NCBI RefSeq assembly: GCF_001315105.1
Contig: NZ_BAZR01000001.1
Span: 248,001 to 312,000 of the forward strand
Direction: 5' to 3'
DNA: 64,000 nt
Origin: Paenibacillus sp. JCM 10914
Lineage (GTDB): Bacteria > Bacillota > Bacilli > Paenibacillales > Paenibacillaceae
Translations under genes and position numbers: made by a program
Shown here: piece after piece, positions 30,802 to 40,943 of the stretch
Layout of the letters: the number at the start of each line of letters is the position of its first letter
How positions within the stretch are numbered: position 1 is the first letter of the stretch
The notes under the pieces: generated by a model
What the model was told of the DNA's origin: nothing
The model's input: only the letters and a program-made list of their open reading frames with translations
The model's database searches: none

Positions 30802-30956
30802 AACGGCTGGGCGATTGTCACACACCTATGGAGCCTGACATAAGATACTCTATAATCGTGACACACCCATGAGGCCGGCATTACTGACAGCGGCCATCTC
30901 TTCGTTCATCCGGGGAATGGCCTTTTGGTTTTGAAAGTCAAGGGAGGTATTTTTGA

Positions 30957-31861
30957 ATGCAGCAGTGGAAATCGCTACTATCTGAAGCCAATGTCGGAGC
31001 CGTGTTATGGAATGAACCGCTGGCAAAATATACAACGTGGAAAATAGGCGGACCAGCGACTGTTTAATTATTCCGGGTAATAAGGAACAGTTGCAGGAAC
31101 TGGTCACTCTTCTCCATGCCCACTCCATTTCTTGGACGCAGCTGGGGCGCGGTTCTAACATGCTGGTAGCTGATAAAGGAATCCGGGGAGCGGTCATCAA
31201 GCTGGGCCAGGGGTTCGAGGAACTAGCGTTTGATGGAGAGACCGTCACTGCAGGCGGCAGTTTGTCTTTTGTCAAACTTAGTGTTCTGGCCGGAAAACAA
31301 GGGTTAACCGGGCTTGAGTTCGCCGGGGGGATTCCCGGATCGGTCGGGGGTGCCGTCTACATGAATGCGGGAGCTCATGGGTCTGATGTGTCACGCATAT
31401 TTAAGTCCGCTGACATTGTACTGGAAACAGGGGAATTGGTTACGTATGCTGCGAAGGATATGGCGTTTGATTACCGACACTCCATTCTGCACGAACAAAA
31501 AGGGATTGTGACTGAAGCGGTATTTGGGCTCCAGTATGGAGACCGCAAAGAAATTTCAGCTGTTATGGCTTCCTATAAGGACCGTCGCCGGCGCACACAG
31601 CCGCTCCAATCCGCAACCGCAGGCAGTGTGTTCCGCAACCCGCCCGGTGATCATGCCGCGAGGTTGATTGAGGCCGCAGGTCTTAAGGGGTTCCGAATCG
31701 GAGGCGCAGAAATTTCGTTACAGCATGCCAATTTCATCGAGAACACCGGTCAAGCGACAGCAGAGGACGTGCTCGCTTTGATGGAACGCATCAAGGAAAC
31801 CATATCTGAGAAGAACGGAATTCAAATGGTGCCTGAGGTGTACGTTCTGGGCGAGCGGTAA
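30957..31861 (+). CDS. murB: UDP-MurNAc dehydrogenase (frame broken at ~31058)
   Basis: FAD-dependent reductase making UDP-MurNAc from enolpyruvyl-UDP-GlcNAc. The N-terminus MQQWKSLL is read from ATG 30957 (GGGAGG upstream), then [15 protein letters not shown] across the break once one G is restored at 31058. Flavin-site motifs [35 protein letters not shown] and [23 protein letters not shown] follow. The absence of a Tyr-loop insertion marks it as the type II (Gram-positive) form. The corrected length is 301 aa. Confidence 0.9.
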
Positions 31862-31877
31862 ACTCGGAGGTGATACA

Positions 31878-33160
31878 TTGGACAAATTGGTGATTGAGGG
31901 TGGAAGGCCCCTATCAGGAACCATACGTATCCATGGCGCAAAAAATGCAGCTTTACCTATTCTGGCAGCAAGTCTTCTTGCAGAAGGGACGGTTCGATTA
32001 ACCAATGTCCCGCATCTGCTGGATATTGAAGTGATGCTCAGCATTCTTGGCCGCTTGGGGTCCAAATGCAAGCATGAGCTGGAGACGGTCACCGTGGATA
32101 CCTCGTCTGCCAATTCGTTTCATGTCCCGGAGGATTTAATGAAGCAGATGCGATCCTCCATCTTTTTGATGGGACCTCTGCTGGCCCGATTCGGTGAAGT
32201 AACGATTTATCAGCCAGGGGGCTGTGCGATTGGGGAACGAAAGATCGATCTCCATCTACAGGGATTGCAGGCATTGGGTGCTGAGATCGAAGAGAGCAAC
32301 GATAAGATCCATTGCAGGGCAACCCGTCTGATTGGAAGCGACATTCATCTCGAATTTGCCAGCGTCGGCGCAACGGAGAACATTATGATGGCGGCGGCAA
32401 CGGCACACGGCACGACCGTCATCACGAATGCCGCCAGAGAGCCGGAAATCCAGGACCTGCAGCATTTTCTTAACAAAATGGGAGCCAACATCATCGGTGC
32501 AGGTACAGACACGATTACGATTCAAGGCGTCGAGCGACTACGGCCTTGCGAATATGAGATTATCCCGGATCGGATCGTTGCCGGGACCGTCATGATTGCC
32601 GCAGCCGTGACACGTGGGTCTGTAACCCTTACCAAAACGAACCCATCTCACTTGACTTCGCTTATTCATGTACTGAAGCGTGCCGGTGTTCAAACCAGTA
32701 TCTGCAATGATATAATAAACATAAGCTGTATGAGCCGTCCCAAAGCGGTGGAACGAATCGTGACTTCACCGTATCCTTCATTTCCAACGGACCTGCAATC
32801 GCAGGTGATGGTTCTGCTGTCCCTGGCCGACGGATTCAGTGTAATGAAAGAAACGGTGTTCGAAGGTCGATTCAAACATGTAGAGGAATTGTCCCGGATG
32901 GGGGCCGACATCTCTACGGATCTGAACTATGCGTTTATTCGTGGTGTGCAGCGCATATATGGAGCGACCGTAGAGGCAACGGATCTGCGGGCTGGCGCGG
33001 CCTTGGTCATCGCTGGATTGGCTGCACAAGGAACAACCGTGTGGAACAGGTTCACCATATTGATCGCGGATATGACCGAATCGAGAATATGTTTCAAGGT
33101 TTAGGAGCCCGGATCTATCGTCAATCGCCCGTGCCCAAGCCGCTTGATTTAGCCAATTGA
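31878..33160 (+). CDS. murA: UDP-GlcNAc 1-carboxyvinyltransferase (C-terminal frame break at ~33040)
   Basis: First committed step of peptidoglycan synthesis and fosfomycin target. It starts with TTG 31878 or close by (GGAGGTGAT upstream) and reads IEGGRPLSGTIRIHGAKNAALPILAASLLA; the PEP-site loop GGCAIGERKIDLHL contains the catalytic Cys. The frame is lost at about 33040, where one base (G or T) is missing; restoring it continues T-T-V-V-E-Q-V-H-H-I-D-R-G-Y to a stop at 33158-33160, 427 aa. B. subtilis murAA is not in the dcw cluster; here murA lies between murB and divIB. Confidence 0.9.
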
Positions 33161-33170
33161 ACCCCTGAGC

Positions 33171-33192
33171 ATCCCCTCCGGCAGGAGGGGAT
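33171..33192 (+). other. stem-loop between murA and divIB
   Basis: A perfect 9-bp stem ATCCCCTCC / GGAGGGGAT with a GGCA loop, not followed by a T-run. It could be an mRNA processing or stability element in the wall operon. Confidence 0.5.
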
Positions 33193-33218
33193 AACAGGTC
33201 TTTCTGGAGAGAGTGGAT

Positions 33219-33974
33219 ATGTCAAAGACACCTATGCCTGTCCTCAAGGAGGACAAGCCTAAACCGAGAACAGCCAAAAAAATCATATGGATTCTGCTGC
33301 TGTTGTTCGTGGCTTTGCTGACGATCCTCTTCTTTCGGTCGCCTGTCAGCCAAGTTACGGAGATTCAATTCGCAGGCAATACGTTTAATACTGATAAGCA
33401 GCTTACCGAGCAAAGCGGGCTTCGCATCGGGGATCAGTTCTTCGGTGTAGATCCTGAGGCAGTGAAGGAGCAGCTCGCTCAGCTCGGGACGATTCAATCT
33501 GCTGAGGTGGTCAAGCGTTTTCCTGGCGAGGTTAGCATCGTAGTTGTCGAGCATCCAACGGTGGCCTATGAATTATCCGCAGACGGTGATCTTCAGGCCA
33601 TTCTGTCTAGCGGCACTTCCATACCGGTAACGGCAAGTGGAATTGCGGTGGAGAAGCCGATTCTTACCCAGTGGGATCCGGAGGATCCGAATAAGGCAAA
33701 GCTTAGCGAGGTGCTTGCTCAAATACCGAATAGCATGACGACGGATATTTCGGAAATCATGCCATCGCCTACGCTCTCTTTTCCGGATCGGATCAAGTTG
33801 TACACCCGGTCGAAATTCGAAGTTATTACTTCGGTTTCTCTCCTTCATGATAAGGTGGAATACTTGAATCAGGTAACCGAGATGGAACGTCCAGGCATCA
33901 TTACGATGCTGGAAGCCGACTCTTATGTTCCGTTTGAACAAGAAGTTGAAGAAGACGCCAACGAAGGGGAATAA
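33219..33974 (+). CDS. divIB: cell division protein DivIB/FtsQ
   Basis: A 251-aa bitopic division protein: a basic cytoplasmic tail of about 27 residues, one transmembrane helix (KIIWILLLLFVALLTILFF), then the POTRA domain beginning VTEIQFAGNTFNTDKQLTEQSGL with the IQSAEVVKRFPGEVSIVVVEH motif, and the FtsQ beta domain. An acidic tail ends the protein. It stabilises the FtsL-DivIC complex at the septum. I used ATG 33219; a GTG lies two codons upstream. The usual ylxW, ylxX and sbp genes of B. subtilis are absent between it and ftsA. Confidence 0.9.
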   Translation: MSKTPMPVLKEDKPKPRTAKKIIWILLLLFVALLTILFFRSPVSQVTEIQFAGNTFNTDKQLTEQSGLRIGDQFFGVDPEAVKEQLAQLGTIQSAEVVKRFPGEVSIVVVEHPTVAYELSADGDLQAILSSGTSIPVTASGIAVEKPILTQWDPEDPNKAKLSEVLAQIPNSMTTDISEIMPSPTLSFPDRIKLYTRSKFEVITSVSLLHDKVEYLNQVTEMERPGIITMLEADSYVPFEQEVEEDANEGE

Positions 33975-34043
33975 ACCCCTACTCAGGAATAGGAATAAAT
34001 GGTACAATTGAAAGTATTGACAACTTGTTTGCCCTCGCATTTT

Positions 34044-34071
34044 TTGAATGACTTTTACGGCCTGTTATAGT
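34044..34071 (+). promoter_or_regulatory. probable sigma-A promoter for ftsA-ftsZ
   Basis: TTGAAT (34044-34049), 16-bp spacer, TATAGT (34066-34071), about 118 bp upstream of ftsA. An internal ftsAZ promoter at this place is known in B. subtilis. Confidence 0.5.
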
Positions 34072-34188
34072 AAATGTTGGCAGTAAAAAAAATGTTGAAA
34101 AAAGAGGGAAAGCACTGTGAATGTTGAATAAGTAGAGATGTATTATTTATAGAGACATTAATTTGCCAAAAACAGGAGGTGCCAGAGC

Positions 34189-35473
34189 TTGAGCAACAAT
34201 GACATCATTGTTAGTTTGGACATCGGTACATCCAAAGTTCGTGCTATTATTGGTGAAGTGAATAATGGAACCTTTAATATTATTGGAGTTGGATCTGCCG
34301 ACTCGGAGGGAATTCGCAAAGGTGCAATTGTAGATATCGACCAGACCGTGCAATCCATTCGCAGCGCTGTTGATCATGCGGAGCGTATGGTCGGTATTCA
34401 AATATCCGAAGTATATGTCGGCATTTCCGGGAATCATATCGGACTTCAATCCAGCACGGTGTTGTGGCAGTATCGAACGAGGATCGTGAGATTGGTGAAG
34501 AAGACATAGACCGTGTGTTGAAAGCGGCCGAAGTCGTAGCTCTTCCACCTGATCGAGAGATTATCGATGTAGTAGCCAAGCAATTTGTAGTTGATGGACT
34601 TGAAGAAATATCGGATCCGCGAGGATGATCGGAGTAAGACTGGAAGTTGACGCAACCATCATTACCGGCGCCAAAACAGCGATACATAATCTATTGAGAT
34701 GTGTGGAGAAATCAGGTTTGAAAGTTAAAGATCTGGTATTGATACCGCTTGGAGCCGGGCAGCTTACCTTGTCCAAGGATGAGAAGACGATGGGGGCTGT
34801 AATGGTTGATGTCGGAGCAGGGTCCACTACGCTGACTGTGTTCGAGGAGGGCAGCATTGCTGCTACGACAACACTGCCGGTCGGCGGGGACTTTGTCACG
34901 AACGACATCGCCTATGGATTGCGGACGCTGACGGATCAAGCGGAGAAGGTGAAGCTCAAATACGGCTGTGCGCTGATTGAGAGTGCTGCACCGGAAGTGA
35001 CGTTCAAAGTGACCCGAATCGGAAGCAATGTGGACAAAGAGTTCACGCAGGAAGATTTGGCGGCGATCATCGAACCGCGAGTACAAGAGATTTTTCAATT
35101 GGTACGTCAAGAAATTAAAAGATTGGGTTACAGTGAGCTTCCAGGTGGTTATATACTTACTGGGGGCACTATGTCCATGCCTGGTGTGCTGCAGGTGGCA
35201 CAGAATGAGCTGGCGACTTCCGTAAGGGTTGCGGTTCCCGATTTCATCGGTGTTCGTGATCCTGGATACTGCAGCGGGGTCGGCATCCTCCATAATGCAA
35301 TCCGGAATGTACGTGTGCGCAATACAGGAGGAGGTAACAACAGCAACAGCGGAAATAGCAAGAAACCGGTGAACCGCGCGAAACAACAAAGTCCTGTCGC
35401 AGCATCTCAGGAAAGCAGCCAGAAGCCGGGATTTATTGAACGCCTGAAAAAAATGTTCAGCGAGTTTATATAG
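34189..35473 (+). CDS. ftsA: cell division actin-like protein FtsA (two frame breaks)
   Basis: Membrane anchor for the Z ring. Actin-fold motifs: IIVSLDIGTSKVRAIIGEV (phosphate 1), DVGAGSTTLTVFEEG (phosphate 2) and YILTGGTMSMPG (adenosine site). The C-terminus ends with the amphipathic membrane helix ERLKKMFSEFI. Breaks at about 34455 (one C lost; restores SSHGVVAVSNED) and about 34625 (one A lost; restores DPRGMIGVRLEVDA) give a 428-aa protein. The TTG start has AGGAGGTG 8 nt upstream. It is followed by ftsZ after 57 nt. Confidence 0.9.
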
Positions 35474-35530
35474 CGGGTTCATTTGACTGTGGACGTGCCA
35501 TCCACGCACATTGAGGGGGAGATGGGTTAG

Positions 35531-36657
35531 ATGTTGGAATTTGATTTTGAAATGGAGAGCTTAGCTCAGATTAAAGTAATCGGAGTAGGTGGCGGCGGCA
35601 GCAACGCGGTCAACCGAATGATTGAGAACGGTGTGCAAGGTGTTGAATTTATAACCGTTAATACGGACGCCCAGGCGCTTCATCTGGCGAAATCCGAACA
35701 TAAACTGCAAATCGGGGACAAGCTTACCCGTGGTCTAGGTGCAGGCGCGAACCCGGACGTCGGCAAGAAAGCGGCTGAAGAATCCCGCGATTTGATCATG
35801 AATACGTTAAAAGGCGCTGATATGGTATTCGTCACAGCGGGAATGGGTGGCGGTACAGGTACTGGAGCTGCGCCTGTCATCGCTGAAATTGCTAAGGAGT
35901 GCGGGGCGTTAACGGTTGGGGTTGTCACTCGTCCGTTTACCTTCGAAGGCCGCAAGCGTGCTTCCCAAGCGGAGCTTGGCATTGAAGCATTGAAAGAGAA
36001 AGTGGACACGCTCATCGTCATTCCGAATGACCGCTTGCTGGAGATCGTGGATAAGAAGACACCGATGCTGGAAGCGTTCCGAGAAGCTGATAACGTATTG
36101 CGTCAGGCCGTTCAGGGCATTTCTGATCTGATCCAAGTGCCGGGTCTGATCAACCTTGACTTTGCGGACGTGAAGACGATCATGACCGAGCGCGGTTCGG
36201 CATTGATGGGGATTGGACTAGCCACCGGAGAGAATCGTGCCTCCGAGGCTGCTCGCAAGGCGATCATGAGCCGCTGCTCGAAACTTCCATCGAGGGTGCG
36301 CGCGGAGTTATCATGAATATCACAGGCGGAACGAATCTCTCCTTGTACGAGGTGAATGAAGCCGCTGAGATCGTAACCTCGGCATCTGATCCGGAAGTAA
36401 ACATGATCTTCGGTGCGATTATCGAAGAGGATATGAAGGATGAGATCAAAGTCACGGTGATTGCGACAGGCTTCGAGAGCAAGCCGATGCCAACGCCAGC
36501 GCCTCCAGGACGTCGTCCATCGGTGCCGCAAGGCGAACAGCAGCAGCCGTCGGAAGACAAGAGAGACGTTAATCTGAGACCGTTCGGGAATCAGAACAGC
36601 AATGATCAACTTGATATTCCTACCTTCCTACGAAACCGTTCACGCAACAATGATTAA
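35531..36657 (+). CDS. ftsZ: cell division tubulin homologue FtsZ (frame broken at ~36271)
   Basis: GTPase that polymerises into the Z ring. Motifs: [12 protein letters not shown], the tubulin signature [47 protein letters not shown] and the T7 loop [11 protein letters not shown]. One C lost at 36271 breaks the frame in the C-domain; restoring it gives [21 protein letters not shown] and 375 aa. The C-terminal tail ends with [14 protein letters not shown], the peptide bound by FtsA and SepF. A terminator follows at once. Confidence 0.93.
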
Positions 36658-36659
36658 TG

Positions 36660-36708
36660 GAAATAAGCCTGTCTTTGTCATCATGATGAAGATAGGCTTA
36701 TTTTTTTT
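36660..36708 (+). terminator. terminator after ftsZ
   Basis: Stem AATAAGCCTGTCTT..ATGATGAAGATAGGCTTATT, followed by eight T. Separates ftsAZ from spoIIGA-sigE. Confidence 0.88.
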
Positions 36709-36807
36709 GCGGTTTGATGCGTGGCACCCCTTCCTAGTTAGCAAGCTAGAATCGGACCTTGACGAGAAATAGCCGCTCCTGGCTGAACCGACGAAAAAAC
36801 TCGCTCC

Positions 36808-36875
36808 CTCGACAAAAAAAGTCCGTGATTACCCCACAGGTTTAGACAGACTTTGAATTCTATTCTTTTTATACT
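36808..36875 (+). promoter_or_regulatory. putative Spo0A-dependent spoIIG promoter
   Basis: CTCGACAAA (36808-36816) matches 8 of 9 positions of the reverse Spo0A box TTCGACAAA. Downstream, TAGACA (36843-36848) and TATACT (36870-36875) are separated by 21 bp, an abnormally long spacer. The B. subtilis spoIIG promoter also has an over-long spacer (22 bp) and needs Spo0A to fire. Inferred by analogy. Confidence 0.5.
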
Positions 36876-36936
36876 AGTAACATCTCCCGTAGCCCTAATA
36901 AACATAAAGTTGCGGTAATGGATCTTGACAAGGCAG

Positions 36937-37899
36937 GTGAGAAGCCTGGTTGTTTATATTGATCTGATTTTTTTGGCGAACCTGTTGATTGACGGTATTT
37001 TACTGGCATTGACTGCCTGGATGCGCAGAATCAAGCCAACTTGGTGGCGATTGATACTCTCTTCGGTCACTGGCGCGCTATATGTCGTCATGATGTTTGT
37101 CCCGCAGTTGTCGTTTCTGTACACCTTTCTGATTAAATTTGGATTATCACTGATCATGTTATGGATTGCATTCGGCTTTGTGAGCTTGCAGAGCTACATT
37201 CGAAATCTGACGGCTTTTTACATGGTGAATTTTGCTGCGGCCGGAGGCATTATCGGTGTGCATTATTTGATCCAAAACTCGGGAGATGTGTTTCGCGGGA
37301 TATGGTATACGACATCAGGAGGACTGTCTTTTGAGTTGAAGGTGGGTTTTTGGTTTGCGTGCATTACCTTTTTTGTAGTTGTATTCGCTTTTAAAGCCGT
37401 TCAGACCAGCAAACGTTCAATCGATCAACGCCAAACCCTGCTTGGTAATGTCACCGTATGGATTGGGGATGCCAGCATCACTTGCACAGGTCTGCTGGAT
37501 ACCGGCAATCAATTATGCGATCCGTTAACACGCACGCCTGTGATGGTCATGGAAGCGGCTTTATGGGACGATTATCTGCCCTCAGGCTGGAGTCAGCGAC
37601 TTCTTGACGGTGAACCGGATCGACTGATTATGGATTTGATGCCAGAGGAGTTTCTATGGCAGGACCGGCTGCGTCTCGTGCCCTACCGGGGGGTGAACCG
37701 CGGTGCGGCATTCATGCTTGCCTTGAAGCCTGATCTGGTCAAGATTGAGCTTGATGGGAAGCTGTATGAATCAACGAAAGTGCTGATCGGCCTGGACGGA
37801 GGGACGTTATCGGGTGACAAGGCGTACCGTGCCATTATTCACCCGTCTTTAACAGAAGGTGAAGGTATGCCGCTGCACCGTTCGGACGCAGCTAGTTAA
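36937..37899 (+). CDS. spoIIGA: sigma-E-processing peptidase SpoIIGA
   Basis: Membrane aspartic protease of the mother cell that removes the SigE pro-peptide. The N-terminal half has five hydrophobic helices (VVYIDLIFLANLLIDG first); the C-terminal domain contains the catalytic motif LLDTGNQLCDPLT, with the D-T-G active site. Intact frame, 320 aa from GTG 36937. The start is uncertain: a TTG at 36925 is open, and the best-placed ribosome site (AGGTGAG) would favour a CTG at 36946. It is directly followed by its substrate gene sigE, as in all endospore formers. Confidence 0.9.
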   Translation: MRSLVVYIDLIFLANLLIDGILLALTAWMRRIKPTWWRLILSSVTGALYVVMMFVPQLSFLYTFLIKFGLSLIMLWIAFGFVSLQSYIRNLTAFYMVNFAAAGGIIGVHYLIQNSGDVFRGIWYTTSGGLSFELKVGFWFACITFFVVVFAFKAVQTSKRSIDQRQTLLGNVTVWIGDASITCTGLLDTGNQLCDPLTRTPVMVMEAALWDDYLPSGWSQRLLDGEPDRLIMDLMPEEFLWQDRLRLVPYRGVNRGAAFMLALKPDLVKIELDGKLYESTKVLIGLDGGTLSGDKAYRAIIHPSLTEGEGMPLHRSDAAS

Positions 37900-37975
37900 G
37901 AGAGTATGAAGGAATTAAGATAGGAACAATCTTTGAAACCTTAAGGACAGGGATGACATTTTAGGAGGATAAAAG

Positions 37976-38698
37976 ATGCCCGTTAAATGGAAATTAGCGC
38001 TGCAGCTGCAGTATTATCGCGTACTTTTCTTACTAGGATTGAAGAGTCAGGAAATCTATTATATCGGGGGAAGCGAAGCGTTGCCTCCGCCGCTATCGAA
38101 AGAGGAAGAAGAGTATCTGCTGAAGAAGCTGCCGACAGGTGATGCGGCCACCCGAGCGATGCTTATTGAACGTAACCTGCGGTTGGTTGTGTACATTGCC
38201 CGCAAATTTGAGAACACGGGTATTAATATTGAGGACTTGGTATCGATCGGTGCGATTGGTTTGATTAAGGCTGTCAATACATTTGATCCGGAGAAGAAAA
38301 TCAAGCTAGCTACATATGCCTCGCGCTGTATCGAGAATGAGATATTGATGTACCTGCGGCGTAATAACAAGACACGCAGCGAAGTTTCTTTTGACGAACC
38401 GCTTAACATCGATTGGGACGGGAATGAATTGCTGTTGTCGGACGTGCTTGGCACGGAGAATGATACGATTTACCGCAATATCGAAGAGCAGGTAGACCGC
38501 AAGCTGCTGCAAAAAGCGTTGGACAAACTCAGTGATCGGGAGCGGATGATTATGGAGCTTCGCTTCGGACTTCAGGATGGAGAAGAAAAAACGCAGAAGG
38601 ACGTCGCCGACTTGCTTGGCATTTCGCAATCCTACATTTCCCGATTGGAAAAAAGAATTATTAAGCGACTGCGCAAGGAATTCAACAAGATGGTGTAA
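37976..38698 (+). CDS. sigE: sporulation sigma factor SigE (pro-sigma-E)
   Basis: Mother-cell sigma factor of early sporulation, 240 aa. The first roughly 27 residues form the amphipathic pro-sequence cleaved by SpoIIGA. Region 2 follows ([53 protein letters not shown]) and region 4 ends with [30 protein letters not shown] 37976 has TAGGAGG 8 nt upstream. It is co-transcribed with spoIIGA. The frame is intact. Confidence 0.95.
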   Translation: MPVKWKLALQLQYYRVLFLLGLKSQEIYYIGGSEALPPPLSKEEEEYLLKKLPTGDAATRAMLIERNLRLVVYIARKFENTGINIEDLVSIGAIGLIKAVNTFDPEKKIKLATYASRCIENEILMYLRRNNKTRSEVSFDEPLNIDWDGNELLLSDVLGTENDTIYRNIEEQVDRKLLQKALDKLSDRERMIMELRFGLQDGEEKTQKDVADLLGISQSYISRLEKRIIKRLRKEFNKMV

Positions 38699-38711
38699 AT
38701 GGAAAATGCAA

Positions 38712-38741
38712 GGAATAAAATAACCCCCCTCGGAGATAATG
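38712..38741 (+). promoter_or_regulatory. putative sigma-F/sigma-G promoter of sigG
   Basis: GGAGATAATG (38732-38741) fits the sigma-F -10 consensus GGnnAnAATR at every position, with GGAATA 14 nt upstream as a -35 candidate; that spacer is about one base shorter than typical. sigG is known to be transcribed by sigma-F and then by itself. Confidence 0.55.
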
Positions 38742-38774
38742 TACAGTAATGTTTCTCCTTGGAGGTTAGTCATC

Positions 38775-39557
38775 ATGACGCGAAACAAAGTTGAAATTTG
38801 TGGTGTGGATACGTCAAAATTACCGGTTCTGACGAACGTGGAAATGCGGGAATTGTTCCACAATCTGCAGCAGAACAATGAACGATCCGCACGTGAAAAA
38901 TTGGTGAATGGAAACCTGAGGCTCGTTCTCAGCGTCATTCAACGGTTTAACAATCGGGGAGAATTTGTTGATGATCTGTTCCAGGTCGGTTGTATCGGAT
39001 TGATGAAAGCCATCGACAATTTTGATCTATCGCAAAATGTTAAATTCTCCACCTATGCCGTACCGATGATTATTGGAGAAATACGCCGTTATTTAAGGGA
39101 TAATAACCCGATTCGCGTCTCAAGGTCACTGCGCGATATTGCTTATAAAGCACTGCAGGTCAGAGATCAATTAACGAATGCGAATTCGCGCGAACCGACG
39201 ATTTTTGAAATCTCCGAAGCGCTGAATGTGCCCAAGGAAGACGTTGTTTTTGCACTCGATGCTATTCAAGATCCCGTTTCTTTGTTTGAACCGATATATC
39301 ACGATGGTGGAGATCCAATCTATGTGATGGACCAGATCAGCGATGATAAGAACAAGGATGTATCATGGATCGAGGAGATCGCTCTTAGGGAAGCCATGCA
39401 CAAGCTTGGGCAACGTGAGAAAATGATTCTGTCCATGCGCTTCTATGAGGGCAAGACGCAGATGGAAGTCGCCGATGAAATCGGTATTTCTCAAGCGCAA
39501 GTGTCAAGGCTGGAGAAGTCGGCGATCAAGCAGATGCAAAAACACGTCAAGACTTAA
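38775..39557 (+). CDS. sigG: forespore sigma factor SigG
   Basis: Late forespore sigma factor, 260 aa. It begins MTRNKVEICGVDTSKLPVLTN, the almost invariant SigG start. Region 2 is LVLSVIQRFNNRGEFVDDLFQVGCIGLMKAIDNFDLS and region 4 ends EVADEIGISQAQVSRLEKSAIKQM. The start ATG 38775 has TTGGAGG 12 nt upstream. It has its own forespore-type promoter and terminator, separating its timing from that of sigE just upstream. Confidence 0.95.
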   Translation: MTRNKVEICGVDTSKLPVLTNVEMRELFHNLQQNNERSAREKLVNGNLRLVLSVIQRFNNRGEFVDDLFQVGCIGLMKAIDNFDLSQNVKFSTYAVPMIIGEIRRYLRDNNPIRVSRSLRDIAYKALQVRDQLTNANSREPTIFEISEALNVPKEDVVFALDAIQDPVSLFEPIYHDGGDPIYVMDQISDDKNKDVSWIEEIALREAMHKLGQREKMILSMRFYEGKTQMEVADEIGISQAQVSRLEKSAIKQMQKHVKT

Positions 39558-39583
39558 GGTTGCTTAGACAGTAAACCGAACAT

Positions 39584-39612
39584 AACGATCCCGCTGACGG
39601 GATCGTTTTTTT
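39584..39612 (+). terminator. terminator after sigG
   Basis: A perfect 10-bp stem AACGATCCCG / CGGGATCGTT with loop CTGA and a seven-T run. Confidence 0.9.
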
Positions 39613-39703
39613 AATGGAATTGAGTTTATTTGCCTCACCCGATCATATATTGAATCAAAGGGTGATGCGAATGATACCAGATAATCAAATGGTGGGGAAA
39701 AAG

Positions 39704-40003
39704 ATGAAAATTTCCGATTTTCAAACTAAGGATGTCATTAATATTATCGACGGCAAGCGGCTTGGTCAGGTGAGTGATCTGGAGCTGGATCTTCGTCAAG
39801 GCCGAATCGAGGCGATTGTCATTCCAAGCTATGGCAAGTTTATGGGATTGTTCGGCGGAGGTAGTGAATTAATTATACCATGGCGAAATATCGTGAAGAT
39901 CGGTTCGGATGTCGTGCTCGTTAAGATGGAGGAGCTGCGCAGACTACCAGATGAAGAGGAAGCCACAACGTATTTGGATCGTCCGGATCGGCGAAATTAC
40001 TGA
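39704..40003 (+). CDS. ylmC: YlmC/YmxH family PRC-barrel sporulation protein
   Basis: A 99-aa PRC-barrel protein (KISDFQTKDVINIIDGKRLGQVSDLELD) of the YlmC/YmxH family, present only in endospore formers; the function is unknown. I chose ATG 39704 because GGTGGGGAA lies just upstream and MKISDFQ is the family's usual start; an open frame extends upstream to 39614. It is positioned between sigG and pgeF as in B. subtilis. Confidence 0.82.
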   Translation: MKISDFQTKDVINIIDGKRLGQVSDLELDLRQGRIEAIVIPSYGKFMGLFGGGSELIIPWRNIVKIGSDVVLVKMEELRRLPDEEEATTYLDRPDRRNY

Positions 40004-40080
40004 AGATCTGCGTCCGTAGTTCTGACTGATATGTTTCCAGCGACGGTTTTCTGTTAAACTGGTAAGCGAGGTGAACGATC

Positions 40081-40943
40081 ATGGAACCGTTTGTTAATCG
40101 CCGGCAACCAGGGCCGAGCTTGTTGATGTTGGAGTCATGGCAGCAAGTCCAGCATCATAACCGAACGCTTACTGCCGGATTCACCGGTCGACAGGGCGGA
40201 ATCAGCCAGGGACCTTATCATGGTTTAAATCTGCCTTTCACGTTGGCGACGATCCAGTCGATGTGGTGGAGAATCGGAGATTAACGGCAGCTGCGCTTGG
40301 CTTCGACCTGTCGGATTGGACCTGTGGAGAGCAGGTGCATGGCAATCAGATCAGCGTTGTTCGGGCAGGGGACAGGGGCAAGGGAAGTCTGGACCGCGCG
40401 AGTGCTTTTCAAGATGCGGATGGCCTCGTGACGGCAGTGCCCGGTGTGCTCTTGACTTCTTTTTACGCCGATTGTGTACCACTGCTGTTCTGGGATCCGA
40501 TTGCTGCCGTGGTGGGTCTGGCACATGCCGGATGGAAGGGCACCGTAGCCAATATTGCATCCGAAATGGTCGAACGTATGGCCCAGGAATTCGGTAGTCG
40601 ACCACAAAATATCAGGACTGCTATTGGTCCATCTATCGGAGAGTGTTGCTACGAGGTGGATGAGAGGGTAATGAATCATGTGCGAAACCTTGCGTCTGTG
40701 CCTGCCGTAATGGAAAATTCTGAGTCGAGTAAAGCGATGTATATCGACAAAGGAAACGGAAAATACATGCTGAACTTGAAAGAAATAAACAGACACATTA
40801 TGATTAAAGCAGGAATATTGGCGGAACATATCGAATGTACATCGTGGTGTACAAGCTGCAATAACGATTTGTTCTTCTCCTATCGCAAAGATGGAGGCAC
40901 AACAGGTCGCATGGCGAGCTGGATTGGGATGAGAGAGAGGTGA
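40081..40943 (+). CDS. ylmD: purine nucleoside phosphorylase/laccase-fold protein YlmD (frame broken at ~40233)
   Basis: Member of the YfiH/PgeF family, a multi-copper-like fold with purine nucleoside phosphorylase and adenosine deaminase activity; E. coli PgeF has been linked to peptidoglycan editing. Motifs: GEQVHGNQISVV, YADCVPLLFWDP, GLAHAGWKGTVANI, AIGPSIGECCYEVDE, with the zinc-binding His and Cys residues. One G lost at 40233 breaks the frame; restoring it gives G-L-N-L-A-F-H-V-G-D-D-P and 287 aa. Overlaps ylmE by 4 nt. Confidence 0.87.

Noticed and set aside
34017..34045. TTGACA at 34017 as an ftsA promoter
   Set aside because: The position 17 bp downstream is TTTTTT, a poor -10; the TTGAAT/TATAGT pair just downstream is better.
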